64,000 nucleotides of DNA from G963675935 sp963675935. Lineage in GTDB: Bacteria; Planctomycetota; Planctomycetia; Pirellulales; Thermoguttaceae. The position numbers were made by a program, and so were the translations under genes. Of the stretch, positions 16,785 through 25,633 are shown piece by piece; positions within the stretch are counted from its first letter, which is position 1; each line of letters opens with the position of its first letter. The notes below the pieces were generated by a model. The model was not told the DNA's origin and searched no databases. It worked only from the letters and a program-made list of their open reading frames with translations. The stretch spans positions 186,001 to 250,000 of the forward strand of contig CAXXPV010000003.1 of NCBI GenBank assembly GCA_963675935.2, given 5' to 3'.

Positions 16785-19363
16785 ACGAAACCACCGGGGC
16801 GGCGTCTCTTTTCGTCGGCTGGTTGGCCGACTACTATCTGGCGGCCACTCTGCTGCTGGCCCTCTCATGGATCGCATGGCGATGGATTCGGCAGCCCGTC
16901 CATCGCATCGCGGTCGCTTGGTCGGTGATGCTCGAATTGATTCTGCTGGCCGCCGTTTGCGCGACGCCGTTTTGGCCCCGGATTCCGCTCCGGTCGGAGG
17001 TTGCCAAAAAAACGGTTTTAGAAACGGCTCCTGCGATGGATGCCGACTGGACGCCGAAGTCGCCGGTGGCATTCCCCAATAATTTTGCGGATCATTCCGT
17101 CCCGGAACATCCAGAACCGTTGGTCGCAAAAGATGCTTTGCAGCAAGAAGCCGTGCAGCCGGCAGCCGCACAGATTTCGCCGCCTCGACGCTGGACGTGG
17201 GCGGAACAGATTGCGGCGGGCTTTATCTTTGGCGCAATGGCAGTCTTGCTCCGGCTGGGTTGGGGAGCATTGGCAGCGGCAAGAATTTTCTATCGAGCGG
17301 CGCCGGCCGGCGAAATGCTTTTGGCCGAATTGGCCCAAGTTGTTCGCGATACGGATCCGTCGCCTCGATTGCTGGTCAGTTCGCATGTCGGCAATGCGGT
17401 TGCGCTCGGGCTGTTTCGGCCGACGATCGTTTTGCCCGCCGCTTTGGCCGAGGCGGGGGACTGTCCCGATTTTTGTGTCAGCAAAAATGGGACTGTCCCC
17501 TTGGCCGGTTCGACGGCGATGCTGCGCGCGGTCTTGGAACATGAGATGGCCCACGTTCGCAACCGCGATCTGTGGCTGCTGGCCTCGGGCCGATGGTTGT
17601 CGATCCTGCTGTTCGCCCAGCCGTTGTTCTGGTGGCTGCGCCGGGCGATTCGGGTCGATCAGGAGTTGCGGGCCGACGCCGTCGCGGCCGGCGACAATCG
17701 CCAGGACTATGCCGAAGAACTGCTCCGCCTGGTTCGGATGACCGCAAACAACTCGCCAAAAGCCGTTTCAGCGGCGGTGGGCATTTGGGAAGGCCCTTCC
17801 TCATTTTCAAGGAGAATTGTGATGCTTCTGGACGAGACGTTTCGCGTTCATCCGACCGGCTCGCGCCGCTGGAAGTTCCGAGCCTTCGGGCTGCTCATGG
17901 TTTTCGGCGCGGCCTGTTCGGTGCTGACGTTGCAGCCGAACCATTCAACGGGCCAACAGAATCAAACGGCCTCGCCTGCCAAGGCAGAGTCCTCAAAAAA
18001 CGTAGAGAAAACCCAATCGCAAGGGGCGATCGTCGCGGATAAAAAACAAGGCGATTTCGGCAAATCGCCGCAGACGAATCCACCAATGCCGCCGAAAAAA
18101 TCGGAGCCTGTCTTGGTGAACGGACAAGTCGTGGACGACGAAACCGGTCAGCCCGTCAAACAGTTCACCTTGCAGGGCGGTTTTGTCGATCCCAAAGACC
18201 CGACGAAGACCGCATGGGGATATTCTGAAAAACCAAGCGGGGCGCCTTTCCAAGAGCAGATCGATTGGGCCGGCGGCTGGCGAGCGCGAATCGTGGCGGC
18301 CGGCTACTTGCCGCAGCCGATTTTGGACAAAGCCCCCGCCGACGGCGTGACGAGAATCGACAACTGCGTCGTTCGGCTCAAACGCGGCCGCACAATCGCG
18401 GGCCGCGTCGTCTACCACGACGGCTCGCCCGCCGCCAAGGCCGCCGTGTTCCTCGTGGGCGATCTTTCCACGCGTATTCGCGGCGGCATCGCATTGCGGG
18501 GAGCGGTTGGAATGGAGACCGAAGACACGGCCATCACCAAGACAATCGCCGACGCCGACGGCCGGTTCACGCTCACCGGCGGCGGTGGCGAGGCGAAAAC
18601 CATTGCCGTATCGACGCCGCGTCTGGACCTATGGACGACGCCCGCGCCCGAGGAAGTGGCGGCAAATAATTCCGAGTTCACGATCAAGCTGCCCGAGCCG
18701 GGGCGATTGCTGGTGAAGTACGACATTCCGGGCGGCGACGCGGAGGCGAAGCTACTTCTGCAGCTACTGCAAATGAACACCGGGGGTGCGCCGACTTCGC
18801 GTGGAGCCGGCTACCTCCGCGAGCCGTTGGTGGCGAACAAGGGCCAAGTGTCGCTCGACAATCTGCCGCCCGGCAAGTACACCCTCGTGAGGCGAAAGGC
18901 GTACTTCTGTGACCGTCGCGACGTTGTCATCGAGCCGGGCAAAACGACGACAAGCGAATTCGTGCGCAATCGCGGCACGGTGGTCGAGGGGCAAATTGTC
19001 GGGCTAAAGGAAGGCATGTTTGCGCATCCACAAATGATCGGCCCGAACGGAGAGATGCCCGCGTCTAGCGGCGCGATCATCAGTGTTCGTCCCGTGAGCG
19101 TGATGAGCGATTTTGCCGGTCCTGACTGGAAACTTCCGGTCTTCGACGCCTTCACGTGCGGCCCAGACGGCAAATTCAAGACCGAACGGCTGTCGCCGGG
19201 GCAATACGCCCTGATTGCCGAAGCGTATTTGCCCGAGCCGTACAGCCCATACTATAGCACCGGCAGGCGGCGTCCTTCGTTCGTCGGCCGCACGGTTGTG
19301 ACCGTGCCGGAAAGCGGCGAGCCGCCGAAGGTGACAATCAAACTTCAGGAGCGAAAAAAGTAG
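16781..19363 (+). CDS. blaR1: BlaR1-type M56 metallopeptidase with carboxypeptidase-regulatory-like tail
   Basis: 860 residues. N-terminal membrane helices (about 10-35, 44-66, 145-170 and 265-290) flank the M56 zinc-protease core with HEMAH at 254-258 and ELRAD near 295. Another membrane helix lies near 360. In place of a penicillin-binding sensor, residues 430-860 carry several Ig-like/carboxypeptidase-regulatory domains (VNGQVVDDETGQPVKQF, GRVVYHDGSPAAKAAVF, LPPGKYTLVRRKAYF). It would sense an extracytoplasmic ligand and cleave BlaI. A palindrome is translated in-frame at residues 226-241, just before the active site. Start overlaps the blaI stop (ATGA). Confidence 0.88.
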   Translation: MNETTGAASLFVGWLADYYLAATLLLALSWIAWRWIRQPVHRIAVAWSVMLELILLAAVCATPFWPRIPLRSEVAKKTVLETAPAMDADWTPKSPVAFPNNFADHSVPEHPEPLVAKDALQQEAVQPAAAQISPPRRWTWAEQIAAGFIFGAMAVLLRLGWGALAAARIFYRAAPAGEMLLAELAQVVRDTDPSPRLLVSSHVGNAVALGLFRPTIVLPAALAEAGDCPDFCVSKNGTVPLAGSTAMLRAVLEHEMAHVRNRDLWLLASGRWLSILLFAQPLFWWLRRAIRVDQELRADAVAAGDNRQDYAEELLRLVRMTANNSPKAVSAAVGIWEGPSSFSRRIVMLLDETFRVHPTGSRRWKFRAFGLLMVFGAACSVLTLQPNHSTGQQNQTASPAKAESSKNVEKTQSQGAIVADKKQGDFGKSPQTNPPMPPKKSEPVLVNGQVVDDETGQPVKQFTLQGGFVDPKDPTKTAWGYSEKPSGAPFQEQIDWAGGWRARIVAAGYLPQPILDKAPADGVTRIDNCVVRLKRGRTIAGRVVYHDGSPAAKAAVFLVGDLSTRIRGGIALRGAVGMETEDTAITKTIADADGRFTLTGGGGEAKTIAVSTPRLDLWTTPAPEEVAANNSEFTIKLPEPGRLLVKYDIPGGDAEAKLLLQLLQMNTGGAPTSRGAGYLREPLVANKGQVSLDNLPPGKYTLVRRKAYFCDRRDVVIEPGKTTTSEFVRNRGTVVEGQIVGLKEGMFAHPQMIGPNGEMPASSGAIISVRPVSVMSDFAGPDWKLPVFDAFTCGPDGKFKTERLSPGQYALIAEAYLPEPYSPYYSTGRRRPSFVGRTVVTVPESGEPPKVTIKLQERKK
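17456..17500. repeat. GGGGACTGTCCC palindrome inside blaR1
   Basis: GGGGACTGTCCCGATTTTTG and its inverted partner AAAAATGGGACTGTCCCC flank a short loop. The insert adds residues close to AGDCPDFCVSKNGTVPLA between the M56 strand PTIVLPAALAE and STAMLRAVLEHEMAH. It is a shorter member of the family at 3813-3894. Confidence 0.85.
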
Positions 19364-19398
19364 AACGGAATTCATTCCGTTCAGCCGCATTTCAGCCG

Positions 19399-19623
19399 TA
19401 GGTTATGCTTTAGCATAACACGGTGGGGCGATTGTCGAGTTGTCATGCAAAAGCATGGTCTACCGGCCCAACTCCAATAGGACCTATGCGACGAATAGGA
19501 CGTATACGTCTCATGGCTCTTCTATGTCCTATTGGCGTGGAGGTTATGCGAGTAACCTTGAAGATTAAAAAACCTGTGGCTCCATTGGTTGCGTCTATGC
19601 GGCGTTATCCTAAAGCATAACCC
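19399..19623. repeat. GGTTATGCTTTAGCATAAC element with nested core
   Basis: TAGGTTATGCTTTAGCATAA at 19399 and the inverted TTATCCTAAAGCATAACCC near 19605-19623 bound the segment. Inside is a second inverted pair, CCAATAGGACCTA (about 19477) against TGTCCTATTGG (about 19526). The element fills the gap between blaR1 and the pseudogene at 19629; no coding sequence is supported. Confidence 0.75.
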
Positions 19624-19628
19624 TCGCG

Positions 19629-20108
19629 CTATGCCCCGACCTCGCGGATGGCCTCGTACAACGCCACGATGTTCGCCGTCGGACTGACCGGCTGAAGATT
19701 ATGGCACGGCCCGCATATCCACCGCGAACCGCGATAAATCTCCACGCTCTCGCGCACCTCGCGTGCCACGTCGTCGGGCGTGCCAAACGGCAACGTCTGC
19801 TGGTTGTCGATCGAACCATGAAAGATGATCAGACGGCCGAAATCGGCTACGAGCTTTTCCCTCGCCATGCCCGAACAACGCCATTGGATCGGATCGAGAA
19901 TTTCGATGCCCACCCGGTCGATCAGATCGGGCAAAAAAGCCCTCGGATAAGAATAAAGGCGGTAATGGCGCGAGGCGAAGGGGTGGACGAGCCTCGTTTC
20001 GCTGCCGGCTTGGCGGAACGCCCGTTGGACGGGCCGATGATACACGCCGGTCATTTCGACGGCGACGACGTGGTCGCGCAGGCCGTGTTTTTGGCACGCT
20101 TCCTGCAA
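19629..20108 (-). pseudogene. Chimera: IS110 transposase fragment joined to UroD-family C-terminus
   Basis: One 159-codon frame contains two unrelated parts. Residues 1-51 (VVAVEMTGVYHRPVQRAFRQ, then SETRLVHPFASRHYRL) match the N-terminal DEDD domain of IS110-family transposases. Residues 52-159 (FLPDLIDRVGIEILDPIQWR, LIIFHGSIDNQQTLPFGTPD, and ICGPCHNLQPVSPTANIVAL) match the last third of a uroporphyrinogen-decarboxylase-family protein of the corrinoid-methyltransferase-like subgroup. Neither part is complete. A deletion or recombination fused them in-frame; the product is unlikely to be active. From 20109 to 20378 no gene is evident. Confidence 0.82.
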
Positions 20109-20378
20109 TTGGAGCGTGGCGACCTGGGCCGATCAGTTTTCAGTGGTGTTGGGAAGCAGATGGGCTAGCGTAACTTGGGTTAATTTTCCCAATAATTCGC
20201 AAAATAACCTTGCACCCCTTGACCACCACCCGTCGGATATGCGAAAATGCGTGGCATGGAACGCCAGCCGAATGGAATTTCCCGCCTGTAATGGGGTATG
20301 GCTGCCCCGCCCGCAAAACAGATTTGCCCTACTAGGGTGCGGTCGTGTGGAATCGCTTCACTGCGGAAGGAGAACCCG

Positions 20379-21524
20379 ATGAGACTCGGCAACACCGTGT
20401 CGGTCGAAAAACTTCAGATAATCGGCCGCTTTGAGAGCTTGCGAAAGATTCTCCTCACCGAGCCATACGCCGGGCATCTCGATAAGCCGCTGGCCTACTG
20501 GGCCTTGCCGACCGACCGCCGCCTGCCATTGGCGTTGCTGGGACACACGTTGGGCGAGCTGCTCGGCACGCCGCTGGGGGAACTGTCGGCCACTCCGGGG
20601 ATCGGCAGCAAGAAGCTCACCACCTTCGTGGAGCTTTTGGCCAGGGCCGCCAACACCGATCCCGCCCAACTTCCCATCGAGATTCTCGCCCCCTCGAACG
20701 GCGATTCGACAGCATCGCCTGCCAGCCGGCCCGGCGATGACGGCGCCGCTCCTCGTTTTGACCCCGCCGCGGTTTCCGAAGCCTCTTGGGCGCAGTGGCG
20801 GGCGTGCGTCGTCCGGCACAAGCTCAGCGGCGAAACGCTCGGACGGTTCGCCCCCAGTCTGCAAAACATGACCCGGGTCATCTGGAACACCCCGTTTGGC
20901 ATCTATACTAGTTCGACTCTGGCCGAAATTCGTTCGATGAAAACGCACGGCGAGAAGCGAGTCGGCGCGATCCTCGAAGCATTCCACGTCGCCCACGCGC
21001 TCACCGCCGGCATGGGTACGCAAGATCATCTCGTGGTCCGGATCGTTCCACGCCTGATCGACCAGGTCGAGCAGTGGACGGCCCGGGCGTTGCAGCGGCC
21101 CGGAGTGCCGAGCCGGCAAGAACTCTTCACCGAATTCGTCGCGCCCCTTTTGGAGCAAATTCACATCGACGCCTCGCGGCAGGTGGCCATGCTGGCCGAA
21201 AACCGGCTGGGCGTCGACAGTCCGATGACGAGCGTTCGGCAGGCCGCGCGTTCGATGGGTCTGACCCGAGCGCGGGTGTATCAATTGCTCAACGAGATCA
21301 ACGACATCATGATGGTTCGCTGGCCGACGGGCCGGCACCAGTCGCATGAGATGCGCGAGCGTTTTTTGGCCGAGACGGCCGACATGGAAGGCGCGCCCGA
21401 TCTGCGTCAATTCCTGGCGGCGGTCGATCTTTTCTACCCCGGCAGCCGTCGCGGCGCATCCGGCCCGTTGGAATGGACACTCGACGCGGACGAACAGGAC
21501 AGCGAACTGCTGGAAGTGTCGTAG
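20379..21524 (+). CDS. Conserved hypothetical with HhH-like and HTH segments
   Basis: 381 residues from the ATG at 20379, preceded by AAGGAG eight bases upstream. Not assigned to a known family. Residues about 57-90 (LGELSATPGIGSKKLTTFVE) look like a helix-hairpin-helix, as does SLAEIRSMKTHGEKRVGAIL (in sequence STLAEIRSMKTHGEKR). Residues about 285-315 (VRQAARSMGLTRARVYQLLN) look like a sigma-70 region-4-type helix-turn-helix. The composition suggests a nucleic-acid-binding protein, similar in layout to the C-terminal region of RNA polymerase alpha/sigma-related proteins. It may be a lineage-specific transcription or recombination factor. Confidence 0.6.
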   Translation: MRLGNTVSVEKLQIIGRFESLRKILLTEPYAGHLDKPLAYWALPTDRRLPLALLGHTLGELLGTPLGELSATPGIGSKKLTTFVELLARAANTDPAQLPIEILAPSNGDSTASPASRPGDDGAAPRFDPAAVSEASWAQWRACVVRHKLSGETLGRFAPSLQNMTRVIWNTPFGIYTSSTLAEIRSMKTHGEKRVGAILEAFHVAHALTAGMGTQDHLVVRIVPRLIDQVEQWTARALQRPGVPSRQELFTEFVAPLLEQIHIDASRQVAMLAENRLGVDSPMTSVRQAARSMGLTRARVYQLLNEINDIMMVRWPTGRHQSHEMRERFLAETADMEGAPDLRQFLAAVDLFYPGSRRGASGPLEWTLDADEQDSELLEVS

Positions 21525-21528
21525 TGTG

Positions 21529-21592
21529 GGGCAGGTTGCCAACCTGCCTCAAAATCGGAGGCTAACATGGCAGGTTGCCAACCTGCCCCACG
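21529..21592. repeat. REP pair (BIME-like) upstream of RAYT gene
   Basis: GTGGGGCAGGTTGCCAACCTGCC (21529-21551 in part) and its inverted partner ending CAACCTGCCCCAC (21569-21592) surround the spacer TCAAAATCGGAGGCTAACATG. The copy at 30360-30422 keeps the same pairing and a very similar spacer. Each unit is itself a near palindrome (GGCAGGTTG-C-CAACCTGCC). Confidence 0.9.
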
Positions 21593-22394
21593 ATGGAGGC
21601 GAACGTGGAAGGGCATGGCGTATATCGATGTCGGCGATTGCCCACGGGATTTGCCTGGAGCGACATATTTCGTGACGACATGCCTTGCGAGAAGCATTCC
21701 TGCCGAAGGGCTGCTTGACTTGGCGAGGTATCGTGCCCGCTTGATGCAATTCCACCAAGCCCAAGGCATGCCCGATGCCGGACAAGTCAGCAAGCTTGAC
21801 GAAACGGGACAGGTTGGCAACCTACCCCACAATGATTTGTCCCACGGGTCGGACTGGCAACTGCGATGTTGGAAGAAGGTTTTCGCGCGGTGCGATGACT
21901 GGCTGGATCGCCGACCAGCCGTAAGGCACTTCGCCGATCCCGCCCTGGCCGCAATCGTCGCAGACGCGTGCTATTTCTGGGCTGGCCGCCGCTACGATTT
22001 GCTGGCGTATACGGTGATGCCAAGTCATTTGCACTGGGTGTTTCGTCCGATCCAAGAGCCTGAGAAGCAGGTTGACAATCTGCTTGGACAAGGGCAGGTT
22101 GGCAACCTGCCCCACGTAAGATCGCCCCGCGAGCGGATCATGCACACGCTAAAGCTCCATACGGCACGCGAATGCAACCGACATTTGGCCAAATGTGGCC
22201 CATTTAGGCAGGATGAATCGTACGACCATTGCGTACGCGACGATGACGAGCTGGAACGGATTATCCAATACGTGGAACTTAACCCCGTCAAAGCAGGACT
22301 GGCTGTTCGGCCCGAACAATGGCAGTTTTCCTCTGCCTTCGAGCGAATACATCGCGGACTGATGCTTGGGGAACCAATCGTGCCATCGGTATGA
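21567..22394 (+). CDS. REP-associated tyrosine transposase (RAYT)
   Basis: 275 residues if started at 21567; a start at 21615 (MAYIDVGDCPRDLPGATYFV) avoids the REP and is preferred on homology. The HUH motif is MPSHLHWVF (codons 22017-22043) and the catalytic tyrosine lies in IIQYVELNPVKAGL (about 22262-22303), followed by the WQFSSAF tail typical of RAYTs. RAYTs nick and mobilise REP hairpins. REP copies flank the gene on both sides and two more are inside it, each translated as GQVGNLPH (about 21809-21834 and 22091-22117). The protein is longer than usual RAYTs because of these inserts. Confidence 0.88.
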   Translation: MAGCQPAPRWRRTWKGMAYIDVGDCPRDLPGATYFVTTCLARSIPAEGLLDLARYRARLMQFHQAQGMPDAGQVSKLDETGQVGNLPHNDLSHGSDWQLRCWKKVFARCDDWLDRRPAVRHFADPALAAIVADACYFWAGRRYDLLAYTVMPSHLHWVFRPIQEPEKQVDNLLGQGQVGNLPHVRSPRERIMHTLKLHTARECNRHLAKCGPFRQDESYDHCVRDDDELERIIQYVELNPVKAGLAVRPEQWQFSSAFERIHRGLMLGEPIVPSV

Positions 22395-22481
22395 TCGTGG
22401 GGCAGGTTGCCAACCTGCCCGAAACTGTGATCAGACTCCAAATTCCCACAACCGCGGCAGGTTGGCAACCTGCCCCACGGA
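22394..22481. repeat. REP pair downstream of RAYT gene
   Basis: CGTGGGGCAGGTTGCCAACC at 22398 and the inverted GGCAGGTTGGCAACCTGCCC ending at 22481 enclose a 35-base spacer, AAACTGTGATCAGACTCC.... The RAYT gene is thus bracketed by its presumed substrates. Confidence 0.88.
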
Positions 22482-22489
22482 GAATTCGT

Positions 22490-23443
22490 TTACGCCGCGC
22501 GGGCGGAAGCCTGCTCTTCGCGGAACTTTGCCATGTCGAAATGCGGCGCGGCGACGACCGGCGGCGCTTCGGTGACCGTCGCGGCCTTCGACGACACGCG
22601 ACGCCGGGCCAAGACCGTGAGAATCGCCCCGCCTGCCCGCCCGGCCAATTGCAAAAGCATCGAAGGACGCCACAGACCGATGACGCATTCGCCGGCCACG
22701 AGAGCGGCGTGAACGGCGATCGATCGAACGCGGCCGTGGTGCGATGCCCAGCGCCAGAAAAGCTGCTCGGCGTCGCGGCCGTGCCGGAAACCCGGCTGGT
22801 CGCACACCGTCGCGGGATCGACGCAAGCCATGCATTCCGGTTCCATCGTGCAACGGAATCCCGCTAGTTCGAGCGACAAGGCCGTGTCGATTGTGGCCAG
22901 CGCGGCATGTGTCAATGACGAAAAACCGCCGACCATTTTGACGGCCGAGGTGCGATAGAACCCGGTCAGGGCGTCCGGCCCGCACGGCTCGCATTGATTG
23001 TCAGCTACCTCGGCCGGCGTCTGGCCTTGGCCCATCCGCCACACAATCCCCTCGACGCCGTATCCCAAGCCGGCGGAAACAACCTTCCCCGAGTCGGCAC
23101 GATGCGTGACGATGGCCGCCACGGCCGCTATTTCAGGATGGTGGAAGTGCGGCAGCGCGGCGTCGGCCCAACCGGCGTGGACCTCGACGCCGCAGGCAAC
23201 GGCGTTGACCACCGGCGACCGGGCGGCCAATAGCCCCAGATTCAGACATTCGACGAACCCCGCTCGCGGCCTTGCCCTGAGGAATTGCACCTCGCCGGCA
23301 AGCTCGTAGGGGTCGTTGTAGGGTTCATTGTGGACAACGAGGATTTCGCAGTCGGCCGGCCGGTTTTCCAGAATGGAAACCAGCGTATCGTCCAACCGGC
23401 TCGGATTGCCCACGACGGGAATGACAATTGACAACCGCGGCAC
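22490..23443 (-). CDS. GT2-like glycosyltransferase
   Basis: 317 residues. The N-terminus (MPRLSIVIPVVGNPSRLDDT) is a GT-A start, followed by CEILVVHNEPYNDPYEL and a domain with GFVECLNLGLLAARSPVV, where the D-x-D equivalent reads GVEVHAGW rather than a clear D-x-D. CEPCGPDALTGFYRTSAVKM is the usual acceptor-side region. The last 60 residues lack conserved motifs. The diverged metal site makes catalytic activity uncertain; a glycan-modifying or degenerate transferase is likely. It stands alone, convergent with the RAYT gene. Confidence 0.72.
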   Translation of the reverse strand: MPRLSIVIPVVGNPSRLDDTLVSILENRPADCEILVVHNEPYNDPYELAGEVQFLRARPRAGFVECLNLGLLAARSPVVNAVACGVEVHAGWADAALPHFHHPEIAAVAAIVTHRADSGKVVSAGLGYGVEGIVWRMGQGQTPAEVADNQCEPCGPDALTGFYRTSAVKMVGGFSSLTHAALATIDTALSLELAGFRCTMEPECMACVDPATVCDQPGFRHGRDAEQLFWRWASHHGRVRSIAVHAALVAGECVIGLWRPSMLLQLAGRAGGAILTVLARRRVSSKAATVTEAPPVVAAPHFDMAKFREEQASARAA

Positions 23444-23632
23444 GTGAGTAGTTCCTGGGTCAAAGATGCCGTGAGATTACTTCGGGTTATTCCGGAAGGG
23501 AAGTTTATACAATCAACGCCAATCGCCGGCACATCTGATGGCACTTCAATTCTGCTTGTGTATATTACGCAGCTTCGCACCCGAATGCATCGACCACGGT
23601 ATGTTTGGCCACTGGCCGATCAGTTTTGGAAA

Positions 23633-23716
23633 GTAGGGTGGGAGAAGCTTTCTCGCAGTCCCACCAAAACCGTGGAAAACGCCTGGTGGGACTGCGCTTT
23701 GCTTGTCCCACCCTAC
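23633..23716. repeat. GTAGGGTGGGA...TCCCACCCTAC palindromic element
   Basis: GTAGGGTGGGAGAAGC (23633) pairs with GCTTGTCCCACCCTAC (to 23716), and inside CAGTCCCACCA pairs with TGGTGGGACTG. It is the uninterrupted reference for the copy at 27924-28642, which carries an insertion at GTGGGACT. Nothing else is seen between 23444 and 23894. Confidence 0.88.
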
Positions 23717-23894
23717 CTCTTTTCCTACCCTACCCATTGTTCCGCCCTGCCCATTTTCTCACCCTGCCCCAAACCCAACCACAAATTGGAAAACGGATCA
23801 GCCCTGATGTTTGACCAAGGGGTGCTTGACCTTCGACGCCGAAACCCGTAAACCTTGGGGTATTCAAAAAATCGAGTATCCCGGAGACGGCGTC

Positions 23895-25463
23895 ATGGAC
23901 TCGCCCCGTATTCAACGTGCCTTGGTTAGCGTGAGCGACAAGCTGGGGCTTGCCGACTTCGCCCGCGGATTGGTCGCCGCCGGCGTCGAAATCTTCAGCA
24001 CCGGCGGGACCCGAAAACACCTCGAAAGCGAGGGCCTGCCGGTCCGCGACGTTTCCGAATACACCGGATTCCCCGAGATGATGGACGGGCGGCTCAAAAC
24101 CCTCCATCCGAAGGTGCATGGCGGAATCCTCTGCCGCCACGACAATCCCGAAGACATGCGGTCGCTGGCCGAACACGGCATTCTCACTTTCGAGTTGGTC
24201 GTGGTGAATTTGTACCCGTTCGAGGCCACCGTGGCGCGGAAGGGCGTCACGCGCGAGGAGGCCATCGAGCAGATCGACATCGGCGGGCCGACGCTGGTCC
24301 GCGCGGCGGCCAAGAACCACGCCTTCACGACCATCGCCACCAATGCGGCGCAGTATTCCGAGATTTTGGAGCAGGTTGCGGCCCAGGGTTGCACGACGCT
24401 CGAACTGCGCCGGCGGCTGGCGGGCGAGGCGTTTGCGCAAACGGCTCGGTACGATCGGGCGATTGCCGACTTTTTCGCCGGGCTTGGCGCCGAAGGCCCG
24501 TTCCCGGCCACGGTCACGCTCGGTTTGACCCGAAAAATGGTGTTGCGCTATGGCGAGAATCCGCATCAGCAGGCGGCTCTTTATGCCCGGCCCGACACGG
24601 CCGGCGCGAACATGATCGCCGCCCGGCAACTCAACGGCAAGGAGCTTTCGTACAATAATCTTCTCGATCTCGACAGCGCGCTTGCGATGGTGCGTCAGTT
24701 TTCAGAGCCTGCGGCCGTGGTACTCAAGCACAACAATCCCTGTGGGGCAGCCGTGGCCGACGATCTTGCGACGGCCGTGCAGTTCGCGATGGAGGGCGAC
24801 CCGTTGAGCGCGTTCGGCTCGATCCTCGGGCTAAACCGGCCGGTCGACGCCGCCACGGCCGAGATGCTTTCCGCGCCGGGCTTGTTCGTCGAGGCCATCG
24901 TGGCGCCGCGGTTCGAGGCCGACGCCCTGGACATTCTCACGACGAAGCCGAAGTGGAAGGCCAACGTCCGGCTCATGGAGGTGGGCGAGCTTGGCCGGTC
25001 GCAGCCGGGCTGGACGTACCGCTGCCTGGTCGGCGGCATGTTGATGCAGGAGGCCGACGTTGGGACCGATCCCGAGGAGCTTTGGCACGTCGTCACCGAA
25101 GCAAAGCCCGACGAAAAGCAGATGGCCGACCTGCGTTTCGCCTGGGAAATGGTCCGGCACGTCAAATCGAACGCCATTGTGCTTTGCAAGGATCGGATGT
25201 TGCTGGGCACCGGGGCGGGCCAGATGAGCCGTGTCGATTCGGTCGAAATCGCCGTGAAGAAGGCCGGCGCTCGGTCGGCCGGCTCGGCGTTGGGTTCCGA
25301 CGCTTTCTTCCCGTTCCCCGACTCGATCGACGCATCGGCGGCGGCGGGGGTGACGTCGATCATTCAGCCGGGCGGCTCGAAGGGCGACGCGGCGGTGATT
25401 GCGGCCTGCAACCGGCATGGCATTTCGATGATTTTCACCGGCCGGCGGCACTTCAAGCATTAA
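23895..25463 (+). CDS. purH: Bifunctional AICAR transformylase/IMP cyclohydrolase
   Basis: 522 residues from the ATG at 23895 (GGAG eight bases upstream); the in-frame extension to 23811 lacks an RBS. The N-terminal IMP cyclohydrolase/MGS domain begins RALVSVSDKLGLADFARGLV with STGGTRKHLESEGLPV; VNLYPFEATV and IDIGGPTLVRAAAKNH follow. The C-terminal transformylase has LRYGENPHQQAALY, VVLKHNNPCGAAVA (catalytic Lys-His) and SDAFFPFPDSIDASAAAGVT. It performs the last two steps of IMP synthesis. No other pur genes are adjacent. Confidence 0.97.
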   Translation: MDSPRIQRALVSVSDKLGLADFARGLVAAGVEIFSTGGTRKHLESEGLPVRDVSEYTGFPEMMDGRLKTLHPKVHGGILCRHDNPEDMRSLAEHGILTFELVVVNLYPFEATVARKGVTREEAIEQIDIGGPTLVRAAAKNHAFTTIATNAAQYSEILEQVAAQGCTTLELRRRLAGEAFAQTARYDRAIADFFAGLGAEGPFPATVTLGLTRKMVLRYGENPHQQAALYARPDTAGANMIAARQLNGKELSYNNLLDLDSALAMVRQFSEPAAVVLKHNNPCGAAVADDLATAVQFAMEGDPLSAFGSILGLNRPVDAATAEMLSAPGLFVEAIVAPRFEADALDILTTKPKWKANVRLMEVGELGRSQPGWTYRCLVGGMLMQEADVGTDPEELWHVVTEAKPDEKQMADLRFAWEMVRHVKSNAIVLCKDRMLLGTGAGQMSRVDSVEIAVKKAGARSAGSALGSDAFFPFPDSIDASAAAGVTSIIQPGGSKGDAAVIAACNRHGISMIFTGRRHFKH

Positions 25464-25467
25464 AACC

Positions 25468-25543
25468 GGTTGTAGGAGGCGATTCCCATCGCCGATTTGC
25501 GGCGTTTTCAGACAATCGGCGACAGGAGTCGCCTCCTACAGAA
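25468..25543. repeat. TGTAGGAGGCGATTCCCATC palindromic element
   Basis: TTGTAGGAGGCGATTCCCAT begins at 25469 and its imperfect inverted partner (GGAGTCGCCTCCTACA) ends at 25541. The inner CGCCGATT / AATCGGCG pair closes the hairpin. It lies directly after purH and could end its transcript, but lacks a T-run. Confidence 0.75.
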
Positions 25544-25633
25544 AAAACCGCCGCTTGTATGTCCTGGAGTTATCGAGCATAATGGAGTGGGGCGTTTTTT
25601 CGGCGTTCGTTCGTCGCCTCGGTTCAGAACTCC

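Noticed and set aside
16377..19363. Beta-lactam resistance operon
   Set aside because: There is no beta-lactamase or penicillin-binding sensor domain; the BlaR1 tail is carboxypeptidase-regulatory-like.
25468..25543. Rho-independent terminator after purH
   Set aside because: A strong hairpin exists but no T-run follows, and the sequence is a repeat type; terminator function is not supported.
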